Positions 36,694 to 48,162 of a stretch of DNA of 64,000 nucleotides are shown here, piece after piece (positions within the stretch are counted from its first letter, which is position 1; each line of letters starts with the position of its first letter). Source of the stretch: Marchantia polymorpha subsp. ruderalis (lineage: Eukaryota > Streptophyta > Marchantiopsida > Marchantiales > Marchantiaceae); NCBI GenBank assembly GCA_037833965.1, contig AP031357.1, positions 11,862,001 through 11,926,000 on the forward strand, read 5' to 3'. Position numbers and translations under genes: made by a program. Below the pieces are notes generated by a model that was given only the letters and a program-made list of their open reading frames with translations, made no database searches and was not told where the DNA came from.

Positions 36694-37103
36694 ACGGCGA
36701 AGGGACCGCACTGCTGCTGCTGCTCCTGCTGCCGCTACCCAGCGACACCCCCGGTACCCAGACCCCGGACCCCGCCAGCCCCGTCCTCCAGCGCTGACAC
36801 CGCAATACAAAACCAATCACTTAAAGAGGGTGAACTCCAATCGCACTCCACTCCACTTTAGCCGATAACTGCAGCAGCCCTTGCGCCTAGAGGAGGATGC
36901 ACTCGTCCGTGCCTCTCGAGCGGTGGGTCGTATGTATGATGTATCTAAGAAAGATGAGGAATCTCCGCTTTCCTATGCCAAAACTTTACTCCTCTGCCGC
37001 GGCGGTAACTTTCTCGCGGCCTCCAAGCGGGCCTGGATTTGCACCTCTTTGCTACGAGCACTGAAAGATCATCATAATCATCATCATCATGACCGTGAGC
37101 CCC

Positions 37104-37139
37104 TCCTCGTCCTCGTCCTCGTCCTTGTCCTGGTCCTCC
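37104..37139 (+). repeat. GTCCTC hexanucleotide-like tandem repeat
   Basis: Five to six imperfect CTCGTC/GTCCTC units, followed closely by CT-rich simple sequence. It produces alternating Leu-Val or Ser runs in the overlapping open frames. Confidence 0.8.
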
Positions 37140-37940
37140 TCTCACCGCGATCGACAACGGTCCCGCGCCTTCCCGTCCCTCTCTCTCTCCCTCTCCCCGC
37201 AGGGCGCTTCTCTCGCCATCCCTACGACGACGACATGTGCAGCCGATGATCATAGAGCGCTGCGCGCATCGCCCAAATGGCCACTCGCTGCGAGATCGCT
37301 GAGCAAGGCCGCAGCAGCAAGCTTCTCGTTCTGTTCCGGTGGGTGCTCGAGACACGAATGCGGCTCGGCCGCCCTCACGCGAAGAGAGGGAGAGCGCGGG
37401 TTCCGCCACGCGGATTGGCCCCCCGGCCCCCGCCTTCGAGCGACCGCGGTTATTTCCGGCCCCCGGCCCAATCGGAATAAACAGAAATGGATATATCCCA
37501 GAATCCTGTACGCCTCCCTCCCTCGACCGTTCGATCGCCTGATTGGCCCGCTCCCTGTCGGCCGGAGGACCGGACACACAAATCTTCTCTGTGGTTTACA
37601 CATGGCTACACCCCCACCCCCACCCCCGCGAGAGCCCCGGCCATCCTTGGCGATGGCTCCGGCTATCGCCGGTCTCGCCAGGTCCGCCCGGTTGATGCCT
37701 CCGGCACCGATGATGCCATTTACGCCGCGGGGCCTCGGACCCGAACTCGAGCTCGAGCTCCGCCTTGTGACGAACTTCGTCGCAGGATATTCGTGCCAGC
37801 GATCCTGGGGCTACACGGGGCCTGCGATCCTACAGCCCGTGCTGCCCTGCCCTGCCCTGCCCAGCCACGCTGCGTGACGTGTACCGGCCATCACTCACTG
37901 TCCTTCCTGGCACACGGACACGTCGCTCCGCAAGCCTGAC

Positions 37941-40300
37941 GGCCTGACGACCCGTCGCACCCTTCACCCCCCGACTCCCGTCTCAGCGCTCTTCCGGCCT
38001 CCAGACCGGTCTCGAGGAACGATGGCATCCCCGAGTCGCAACCATGGTAGCTCCCTCACCTGGTTGACGCCGTAGCCTGGGTTGCCAGCGTCGTTGGCCG
38101 GGCACTATCGATCGCGACGCGTGGGCCCTATTCGACTCGCAGGATGCCTGAACACCTTCGATTTGCCGTCGCGTCCGCCGATCACACTTTTTTAGCTCCA
38201 ACCAACACCCGGGCGGTGAAATTTTCACCTTAACCACGGTCGCGCCAGTCGCGGTAACCCAGCTGGAGTGAGGTCGGGTTAGAGTTATGACTTGAACGAC
38301 GGATTGGTGGGTTGGCGAAGAAAAGATGCATCTTTGGGGGACCACAATGAAGCATCCACGCGAAGAAGAAGGGGTCCGAGGAGTTCATCATACGGAGGGG
38401 CTAAAGATGGAGGCGTCAATTATGAGGAGTTAAGTTGGACGGTTCTGTTTATGTTAATTCGAGGCAATGTGCGTTTGTCGGAAGGTTACAGAAACGACTG
38501 TGGGGAGTATTTGCTTTACGAGAGCAGCAGCAATACTCCATCAACAACAACAAAGGTCTCTGATTGACATGACTTTCCTTCGTCGTAGGCAGGGTCCCGA
38601 CATTCCGGCCCCACAGATTTCCCCCCCATGGCGAGGCATGCACCGGTGTTTGCTTTGGGGTTTGTTCTTCTTCGCGATGGGGAGGAAGCTCTACCTTTTT
38701 CATCTAGGCCCGTAGGTGGGAATTTTTCCACCCGAGCACATCTTTTCGGTGCATGCTTCAGACGTGATTGATTGCTATCGGCCCTCTCATTCACTTTGAC
38801 TGGCCTTTATCTCGCTGCTCGCTCTCGATATTTAGGGCGTGCAAGGAGTTGTCGATGAGGACCGTAATCAATCGCTATATCACTCAAACTCTTTTGGGAA
38901 TGAAGACCGAGAAATGTAGAAAAAATGGCGGGAATGACAGATGTCTGGAGTTTACTAATCTCGGCACCTTCATGGGGGCTGTCAATCATAGGCGCGAAAC
39001 CCAGTGAACTTTGCCTCCTCGTCCTGGCTATTATTAACGTGAGATGCGAATGTCGAGGATCCTGAAAGTCGACCAAAACATGTCTTTTCGTTTCACATGG
39101 GACTTTGACCCCGCGGGGAACTTTGCGGTCGCCTGGAGATCCTCAGCACGCTTGGCTTCCACTCTCTTCGTGGCTGCTTCACCGAATAAATCATGCATTG
39201 CATTTCCTCATCACTTAATACCATCTCAAGATTTAGCTGTTCCCTATCAGCCTGATCACCGGTCTGGATGGAATTTCCCAATCCTGCGTGCTACCCCAGT
39301 CTACGGAGAACAGTGCGTCGAAGTCTCGCATTGAGACATTAGAACACGAGAACTTCATTAAACGTGAGAGCAGGGAGCCTACAGTACATTAAGCATTGAT
39401 GTGTGCATCTATTTCCATACATCTCGAGCATCTCATCACGTCAATGGAAGTAAACCGGTAATACTTTATTCACCACCAGTGACCATAACAGTATTAGAAT
39501 TATAGTGCACTGTACTCGAATCCCTTTATCCATCTTCTACAAACCCTAATGGTTTCTTGATCACCGCGTCAGGGACAAGTAGTCCGCAACTGAAAACTCT
39601 CGAGGAGCTCGAAAGCAGAATTTCCTACACAATCATAGATCAGTTACCACGATTCAAGAACACATGAAAAATGCGTATCTCGGACCTTTGTATGAGCCAT
39701 ACTATGCCGAGCTTCGATCGACGGACCGTCTGCTTTCGTGAGATGGTTCAGAACGTGAGCTTGGAAACCGTGAACACACGGCACAGAGAATATTCCGGCG
39801 TGTCCGTGGTCAGAAGAACCCGAGAGCAACCATCGAAATGGAGACGGAGGCGGTGATGAGAGGCGAGCTGCAATGAGTAAGAGTGCGCATTGGAAACCAC
39901 TACAACCTGGCAAGCGACGCGAAGCTTTGTCCTTTTGCATAATGGTCTTGGCCACTGGATATATGGATGAGAATGTTTCTTCCTGCGCTCTCGTAGTTAA
40001 TCATCGACTTCTCCCTCCAGGCTTCAATTTCCTCCAAGCGTAACTCAATCCACATTGTCAGCACGGCGGGCCCACCGGCGCCCCGTATGATCCAGCCGGT
40101 CCAAGGCTGTGTAGACAAACCCTCGTACACATCTGGAGTCCACTACTACGTCCTTGCATCGATAACTGAACTCTCCACTTCTTGTTCTTCGGGTCAGTTA
40201 CACTTCCCACAATTAATTCAATTTCCTATATTTAGCATCCGTCCTCTCTTTAACCACAGCTCCCCCTTCTGGTCAATATGTTCCATAAAACCATAAAACC
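37941..40300. other. Intergenic, no gene recognised
   Basis: Short open frames only, without family resemblance or consistent splice structure. A small inverted repeat of nine base pairs (ATGTTCCAT and ATGGAACAT) with a 14-nt spacer lies at about 40277-40308. Confidence 0.35.
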
Positions 40301-42307
40301 ATGGAACATCTTCCACAGCATTGAGGCGGCAATATGCCTTCGACGGCTCGTAGACCGATCGTGTGGAAACTTTCGTAGTATAGTGAGCTTGACATGGCAG
40401 GTCGAACGATTTGTTTTATACTTGCTTGTTAAAACGACAGAGGTCTAAATAAAACACAAGTCTCACTGAGCATGTATATCACCAGCTCTCTACGGATCAA
40501 ATGCATAATTGTCTATAAACATATATTTCATTAAATTTTAATAAATAATGCCCTTGAAGCTGACTATCCAATTCCTTATAAATTCAAATGTAATAAACCA
40601 ACATACTACAATGTCTATCCTCGTCGATGATCAATTGGCTATACTCAACCTAGTATATATTTGAGTATTCTTAACTCTCATATGGAAATCAAAACTTGCA
40701 TTTGATAAGATAATAGATCAAAAAAAATTCACTCATTCAAGTACGAATATAGATATAACGACCAAATTTTATTAAAAAATTAAAATATATAGCAAAATAT
40801 TGAATTCAGTTTAAACTCAGATGATGAAAGACTTCATAATTCAGAAACTTATCTTAAAAAGACATAGATTATATCAAAAAATATACTCTCAATTCCAAAT
40901 AACAATGTATAGAAAAAATTTCCTTTCTTTATTTTAGAATACAAAAATATGATCAGCATGTCAAATATATTGCAATAAAATCACTCCAATGACAACTTTT
41001 AGGGTTCACATTAAATAAAAAATTATCCACTCACTTAAACTTCGATCAAAATTAAATATATATTTTATAAAAATAAAAACTTCGTGTAAATTTATAAATT
41101 TAAATTTAAAATATCATTTCTTCCATCATCAATCTTATTATGCATAGAATATCCATACGTATCATTTGTATTAGCTCTAACTAACTCAAAAAGCAATTCC
41201 AATTCAAAATGTGATGATTTGTTTCATTTGATTTGGCCAAAACGAACTTTCACATAGTTCATGAAAAATAGATATCACATCATATGACTTTCTTATTTTA
41301 TCTAAACACTTTAAACTACCTTAGATGAATGCTTTAAAAAGAATCAGCATGTGAAGAATTTAAAAATATCTAAAATAATAATATCAGTGAAATCGATATT
41401 CAGTCATACAGTCATGTAAACCAATCCAGACACGGACGTAGAAATGCCTGAATCTCGAAAGATATTATTTCACAATATAATACTGTCGCAATTTCAAGCC
41501 AATATTGATAAAAAAGTTGTGAAGTTGAAATTATATTCGAAGATAATAGTAAAACATCATGGTGCAATTTGATACCTTCAACACCATTTTGTGTTTGATA
41601 TTCACATACAGCCACACAAAAAACTCGAATGAATCAATAGAATTATCACTTATTCCAGTTTTCTTAAAGTAATTCCAGATCTATCCTTGATATTTGCAAT
41701 ATAACATAAATGTAAGATTTTGCATAGAAGTGATTTCCGATAAATAAAATTTAAAAGCCCCTCATCCAATACTCTAAGATCAATAACCGTATTACCTAGC
41801 CCATAGATGTATGTAAAAGTGTAAAGACAACATATTCAAACAAGTTTTATGGCTACAGAAGTAGCCGTAAACAAAGTATGTAGAGCTAGTATCAACGTTC
41901 TATGTTTTTTTCAAAATGCCCACAGATTCAAAATCAGCGTATTTGAGCAAATTCTGGAAATTTCATAACTCCAAAGCTAGCTATTAAAGTGTGAGTTTGT
42001 TAAAAGTCATATATTCTAGTTCATTGCCGAAGAACGAAAATCCAACACCCGCCTTCTTATGTCAAATTGGTTCCTTGGTTCAGTATAAAAATCATAATTT
42101 AAATGCAAGAAGCGAACATCATGTTAACTTATCCATAGGATCATGTGTCATCATATAAAGAAATAAGTGAACAGTATATTTAGTCTCTTCATGAATAACA
42201 ACACCTCCTTATGTCAAACTGGCCTCTTGGTATAACATATATGCTTTGGTGGAAGTAGTAAAACTAAAGGGCCATGTTCACTTATCCATACGACCATGCG
42301 TGAAAAA
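40301..42307. other. AT-rich desert
   Basis: Very AT-rich with no gene. It contains one recognisable retroelement scrap at 41412-41615, described separately. The flanks of that scrap are probably the rest of the same decayed element, but I cannot read motifs in them. Confidence 0.4.
41412..41615 (-). mobile_element. Fragment of a Ty1/Copia integrase
   Basis: The 67-codon minus-strand frame contains YQTQNGVEG and later ISTSQLFYQYWLEIATVLY. In Copia integrases the same spacing is seen between the (T)QNGVAER motif that carries the catalytic Glu and the segment ending in WAEAVATAVY. Here the catalytic Glu position is shifted or lost, and the frame stops shortly after. I see no LTRs. The assignment rests on this one short match. 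Confidence 0.45.
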
Positions 42308-42354
42308 TTTCACTTCAAACTCTACTCTACTCAAACGTAGAGTTTGAAGTGAAA
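42308..42354. repeat. Perfect short foldback, 18-bp stem and 11-nt loop
   Basis: Arms 42308-42325 and 42337-42354 are exact reverse complements. The loop TCTACTCAAAC repeats the last bases of the left arm, as if replication slipped before turning back. Confidence 0.95.
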
Positions 42355-43568
42355 AATATGCTGTCTCTTCATAAATTCCCACACTCCGCTTGACATAATT
42401 TGAACATCAAAGTGACAATATTTTGAATATAGTTATTTACTGATAAATATTACGTAAGAATATATAGAACCTGATTCACACTGAACGTAGATTGAGTGTG
42501 GTCATGGAGCTCACAAGCAATCTTAGATGTGAACTAAAGCCAAAAAACTACCAAAACATATCCTATAGTGAATACTAACCCCTCACACTAGCCTATCTAC
42601 TACGAAAAATAATGAACAATTTCGTTCTTAAGTGATGTATGTTATCTTACCTTCAATTACCATTTTATATTTTACACAACGAATTGAAACTCAAGTGTCA
42701 AGATCAAGTCATGATGGGAATAATTTCATTTCATGGGGATGAAGGGATGATGATACGGAAATAATTAAATGTTCAGCAATCGTAGAGTTTCTCAATGAAT
42801 TATACTGTACTGAATGTATGCTGTTATTGAGATCACTCGATATGGCTAGGTAGAGTGTAAAGTTCAGCTATAAGACCGTTGTCATCATCTATCTCATGAT
42901 ACCAAAAGCAGGCATCTGTCCGTCGTACAGAATTCGGTGTCCACCCTCATACTCCAAGTTGTGGCACTTCTTTGTAGAGCACTTATTCGCAACACACTTA
43001 CAACTCGAAGTCTGTTAAAATCCGGTTTCACTTGCATTAACAGAGGCTCTGATGGTACTGATAACTGTTGCAATATAACATAACTGAAGGTGAGATTGAG
43101 CAAAGTGAACAAAGATTGATACTTTGCGACCACTTTTAATAACTGGATAGAATATATTCAATGCTTGATTAGTACTATGTGTCACAGGTTTCACCTGAAT
43201 TAGAGCAAGGGGACTGTTCGCAATTCTTAATAGCAAGGACAAGTGGCCACTTATGATGGAGTAAAATTTGGCCATGTAAATAACCAGAGTTGGAGATTGC
43301 TTCCAGCCAGATACTACATATATTCCCTAGAATAAGTAAAATTAAATCGATTCCTTCACTTGGAATGGAATTGTCCATGGCTAAATTTGTACAGTAAGCT
43401 TGCGAAGAGAAAGAGGAACAATGTTTCTGAAAAAGGTAAAGAGTTTACCTTTACACTCCTTCGACACTCCCATGCTCGAACTTTTGTATTGGACCTACCA
43501 AGAGTTAGGATCTACTCAGATTGCGAATACCGTTCACCAATTACTGCCGTAATTTTTCGTCGTATGGC
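42355..43568. other. AT-rich to mixed intergenic DNA, no gene recognised
   Basis: Several overlapping minus-strand open frames (42894-43378) have no family resemblance. Two stretches with related wording, near 43015-43045 and 43185-43210, hint at an old local duplication but are too diverged to align by eye. Confidence 0.3.
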
Positions 43569-43640
43569 GATGAGCTAGATAAACAAATACTTGCAAACTG
43601 GGTCTGACCCAGTTTGCAAGTATGTGTTATCTAGTTCATC
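43569..43640. repeat. Near-perfect palindrome, about 35-bp arms around a single base
   Basis: The inner 18 bp (43587-43604 and 43606-43623) are exact reverse complements around one T at 43605. The match continues outward to 43569 and 43640 with one single-base gap and two mismatches. A 1-nt centre is too tight for a stable RNA loop without opening the stem top, so the structure is best viewed as a DNA-level palindrome. Confidence 0.95.
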
Positions 43641-46600
43641 TAGACCCCCTGGGTCTGATGAAAACAGGAGAGGGTTAAGGCAGGACTACACACACTGTTG
43701 TGTGTACAGGATGACTCGTGTATCAATCATGATCTTTTGTTCACGCATCTATTTATCACCGGATTTATTTTCTAATGCGCCACGACTCGTAATAGTGTAG
43801 TATCTCTTCAAATTCCACGACTACAATGATGACTACCGGTAGAAGCCTTACACTGAAACTTTTCGAGCATTTCGCAGCAAAGCTGCCACCCAGCACCTTA
43901 CTCGAGCGAAACGAAATTACGACAGAGCAGGAAAAGCTACCATTCAACCAAGGATATTACACAAACTGAGCCAGTTTTAAGAAGTAGCTAATTTCTGTCT
44001 ACTTCTTTGTTCTATGGCTACTATGTCCTTCACAATATGATTTGCTCACGAGGACTATGGACTTGTATGAATATGAGAAAATAAGAAGAAATGATCCTAT
44101 AGGTTGGAGTCATTTACCTGCAGGAGCTTTGGCACCTACTTTTACAGACGATGAGATGTTGTGTTTCCATTTCTTGGTTGAATGTGCTTTTTCTGGCCCT
44201 GCTAGATTCGGACTTCTTACTAGAAATTGGCGATGCGGCGTTAGCGCGATCGACCGAACCCGTTAATTTTGGTTCCCTACTACTTTAATGTTCTACAGGT
44301 TGAGATTTATATTGATCCTGATAGCAACACAATTCCCGCCACAATTCAAGGTTTTCAGTTTAAGATCTTATACTTCTTCATACTGCAACTGGAAAATTTA
44401 CTATCAATAGAACTTCAAGTGATCCTACCAATTTCGCAGAATAGGAAAAATGGTGTATGAGTATATTAATTCATTCATCGTATTCCCATGAAACCAAGTA
44501 ATATAGCAAAAAGTCTGGGAGGACCTCACCAAGTAAAACATGGATGAAAAATATAGAGGGCCACTTCTTACATCTCGAGATTAAATGCAGCATGAGAACT
44601 TGAGAATCTGTACACCTCCCAATAAAGTTCAATATAAGACGACAAAGACGAGCTATACAAGTTTTGCACTCATGGGCCACATGCGAATCGTAAGCAGAAT
44701 GAGAGCGCAAGACTGTACTGCAGCATTCGATTCAAGTTCCACGTTGACAAATGATTGTAAGAGTGAGGGAAGGAAGACAGGAACAGGAGAGTGTGATGCG
44801 AGCGAGGCACATGACTGACTTTCAATCCCAAACAAAAGGCAAGACGACAAACCTAAAGCCACCTGAAGAACCGTACTCTTTCTTGAAAGTTCAAACTGCT
44901 CCGAACAAATTACTTGAAGACATGCAAAAAGATGGTTGCCCTCAATTATGCTGGATAATTTTACAAAGCTCTTGCAAGTTGACGGTCACGAGCTCAGATC
45001 ACTAGTTAGAGGATGTGTTTGTCGCGCAACCGATAAGAGAAGACCCAAGAAGACGCAACAAAGACGGGCGAGTGAATACAATCTCGGGCGTTTTAGAACC
45101 AGAAACCTTTGCTTTATCTTTTCGGCTATCATCTACATGTAACATATTCCATCCTCCAAGTTTCTTCTTCTTCTTAGCGGTCTTCTTGACATGCCTCAGT
45201 GTGAATGCTCTAATCATATAAAAAACAGATGGAAAAAAAATGAAGTTACATGTTCTCGACATTGAAAGGAGAACAGATCTATGCATCGAATGGCCAGAAT
45301 CGACCTTCTCGCATGAGCTGCGACTTAGTAACCTTCTCTGCAGTATTCCCAATCTCATGGTACCCCATAATCGAATTTTCTTGTTCTTTACTTTCGCATA
45401 ATCATCCGTACAAAAAAATTTATTCTTCACATGTCCGAGGTACACACCTGGTAGGACCGAAGGCTGGTGCACCAAGTTCGCCTCCATACACGCCGCCTCG
45501 CTTTTCAACCGCACCGCGAGGGGAATTGAAGCTCACTCTCATGTGATCCTTCCGAGGGCAAAACTCTTAAAAACTCACCCTCGGGCTTCTTGGGAGAAGC
45601 TTCACAATTATACAATTCCAACAGCCCCGAAGAACGGTCCGGCAACGTGACTCGGGGTTTGTCTTCAGTTGGCCAAGAATGTGAGACATGCTTCACATTC
45701 TATATTGGATGCGACGGAGCTCAATTAATGTCTGCCTTCTGTTCCCAACCTCTGTCAATATTTCCAATCTGCAAATGGTTAAAAACTGTGAATGGATTTT
45801 TTTCTCATTAACTCATCTTTCCACTTTTTACAATCATGCTAGTGATATGTACTTCGGTTCATTCGAGGTCTTTTATTTATGAATATTAATTCACCCTGAG
45901 TTCTAGACATTCCTTAGTTTACCACTTGTCCAAGATTTTTTGCTGTCTCTCAGCCTTTCTTTCACTCAGCTATTATTTTACTGTGTGAAATACATTCCTC
46001 TACATTAAATCGAACCAATATTCAAAGAACTGATTAAATCATCGGTAGGTCGGTGATATGGCGTGCAAGAATAGAAATGTGGTAGTATGCAATGAATGCA
46101 GGAAAATTTAATATTTCTTTTACGGCTTTTCAAAATTTCATCACGGTTTTCCAAAATCGATACCTCTATTTGATATGATAATTTCTTAACATATACTATT
46201 TCTGATTAATTCTGAATTTCCATTTTTTATTATTCTCTCTATACTGGAGTTCTGGGGGTAAATTTTAACTCTATGGATCCAATCTATTCAGTGATCCCAA
46301 CTGAAGTATTCTTAATCTTTTATAAGAATTGAAATATAAATACTTATAGTTTTCACATAATCATTAGAATTCAATATTCCTGATGTTATTATCAATATCA
46401 TGATTATACCGGTGATCTGTTAATTGCATGACATGCAGTGGAGCAAATACACTTCTTTTACAGACACTCAAGCTCACTTCATCAGCACATCGCCGACTTA
46501 AATTGCCTCCTCATAAAGTTCAGTGTATTCACGGCATAATGTGAAATATTTTATTTATATGGAATAAGAATTTCTAGTTCATTAATCACAAGAATGTACA

Positions 46601-46859
46601 GTGAAAATCCTCGAAAATGGACTCTTAGACACCTCAAAATCAAACTCGATTGAAATAGCTCGAACATCATCGTCTCCGGTTAGATACAAAGGAATGCTAA
46701 TCTGTCGTCTAGCGCATCACGATGAAATAAGCCTTCTTCGAATTATTTCGTAATCGATCTTGATGAGAGCAGAGCCATGACGAATATGCTCCAACTGATC
46801 AGCTGACCGGTCCTCCTCCTTCTCGGAAGGGCTCGAGTCTTAGATGCACAACGATTCAA
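43641..46859. other. Mixed intergenic region with weak exon-like pieces
   Basis: Two plus-strand pieces look faintly exon-like: 44042-44266 (contains RRNDPIGWSHLPAGALAP) and a piece after a TTCTACAG acceptor at 44299 that reads EIYIDPDSNTIPATIQGFQF. I know no family for either, and their frames are not linked by clear splice sites. The rest, including AT-rich 45.8-46.7 kb, shows nothing. The 170-codon minus frame at 45002-45514 has no recognisable domain. Confidence 0.25.
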
Positions 46860-47030
46860 ATGTCTTTTATTGTCGATCGGCAGGTTTCGGACGCTGCTCA
46901 TTTTACGACCCAGTTACCGTTGGTCGCGCACCAGTCCCCCATGCACGACTTGCCGCTAGACATGTTTCCTGCTGCTATTTGCGAACGATTTAAAGCTGGA
47001 GAAGGCGGGACGGATGCGCGAGTTGTTTAA
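46860..47030 (+). other. Small open frame of 56 codons, unknown
   Basis: ATG at 46860 opens a frame of 56 codons (starting MSFIVDRQVSDAAHFTTQL and ending at TAA 47028). It has mixed, non-repetitive composition, and local GC content is higher than in the flanks. It could be an exon of an unrecognised gene or chance. No family recognised. Confidence 0.2.
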
Positions 47031-47788
47031 TGTGAGCCTGAGCGCACACGACGCCTTTCATCAATGAACTCTAGACCTGCCCGCACTTGCGCCATGACCG
47101 ACGAGGTCTACACAGCTTTCGGATCCCAAGCGGTGTGTGAGATAATGAGACCTCGATCACATCTTTGACATAAAGTTCGCGTTTCGTTGCACTTGCGGGT
47201 TTGTATCCTGAGCGTTCCTGTGCCCCAGATGCGGCTGGTAGATTTCCCAGCTGCCCGGCATCCCTCGGAGACCCTTATCATGAACACTGGTCATTGGCCC
47301 GAATCTATCCTCGTGTTCCATCGGTTTAAGTAAGGCAGATCTGGACGTCGAGCAAGAAGCCCGGCTGAAGGTAAAAGTTCGAGAGGGACGAATCTTCTAC
47401 AATCTTGTGTGCAAAGTTATACGTATCGACGGCTCTAGCGTGGACTTGTACCTAGACATCGCGATTGTGTACCAGTTGTTTGCGCTTCAAGTACTATCCT
47501 TTTTCACAGAATCGGTAAGAAGATGTGTATATCATAGCGCCCTGATGAGAACAGGAGCTCGGGATAGTGAGCTTTCTATGCAGATTCGTGTAGGATGGAA
47601 TAAAGTCTTTTTTGTCCAAACGTTGAAAAGAGGGTAAGTGATGAGGAGATTCCCAGTTTCTCTCAAAAGAAGGGTGGAACCAGCGTGATAGGAACCTGGT
47701 TGGTAAAGATCAAGATGAGCAATCAATCTGCTCCTTTCCCTTCTTTTTCTTCTGTTCCTTTTGATAAGGGAGTATTCCTCGTTTCCAG
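47031..47788. other. Intergenic, no gene recognised
   Basis: Short open frames only (for example 47407-47637 plus). No known motif. Confidence 0.3.
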
Positions 47789-47822
47789 ACTGTAGTTGTT
47801 AGTTGAAACTAACAACTACAGT
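47789..47822. repeat. Perfect short foldback, 16-bp stem and 2-nt loop
   Basis: Arms 47789-47804 and 47807-47822 are exact reverse complements around GA. No target-site duplication was seen. Confidence 0.95.
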
Positions 47823-48003
47823 AGATATAAAAAGGTTGACAATATATGTCATAGGCGTATGACGTACATGTTCTGAGCATGTACCTGGTCGATTTCATAT
47901 ATGCAACCTCAAAAGGTATAAAACTTGCCGCTTTCAATGAACATAATCGCAGACAAGGAGTCTTGTATTCTGATTATTATTGAAATAATTCATATTACAG
48001 AAC

Positions 48004-48162
48004 ATGAAGCATTTCGAGGATAACAAGGGTAGCGCACCGGAAAATATATTGGCTATGCACTCCCGAAGAACACTTAGTGAATGGGAGAGTCATGCTAATG
48101 AGATACATGCAGCCTTTGAAGCAGGAAATTCGAGCTGTGAGTTAGCTCAAGGTAAGAAATAA
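48004..48162 (+). other. Short open frame with a consensus splice donor, unknown
   Basis: ATG at 48004 (MKHFEDNKGSAPENILAM...) opens 52 codons. The sequence is polar and helix-prone (SEWESHANEIHAAFEAG). A consensus donor, G followed by GTAAG, lies at 48152 just before the stop at 48160, so this may be a first exon. No downstream partner exon is recognised, and the family is unknown. Confidence 0.25.

Larger units (their letters stand above)
36237..37940. other. GC-rich island with simple repeats, no gene recognised
   Basis: Strongly GC-rich block with overlapping open frames on both strands, up to 262 codons (37089-37877 plus) and 210 codons (36945-37577 minus). The encoded strings are Pro/Arg/Ser/Leu-rich and composition-driven. 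A CT-rich leader-like texture is visible. Most likely this is a promoter/5'UTR island for a flanking gene. I cannot rule out a short gene. Confidence 0.35.

Noticed and set aside
37089-37877. 262-codon plus-strand frame
   Set aside because: A Ser/Arg/Pro-rich, composition-driven string with microsatellites inside and no recognisable domain.
45002-45514. 170-codon minus-strand frame
   Set aside because: Contains a Lys run from a TTC repeat but no domain, and it lacks support from splice or family patterns.
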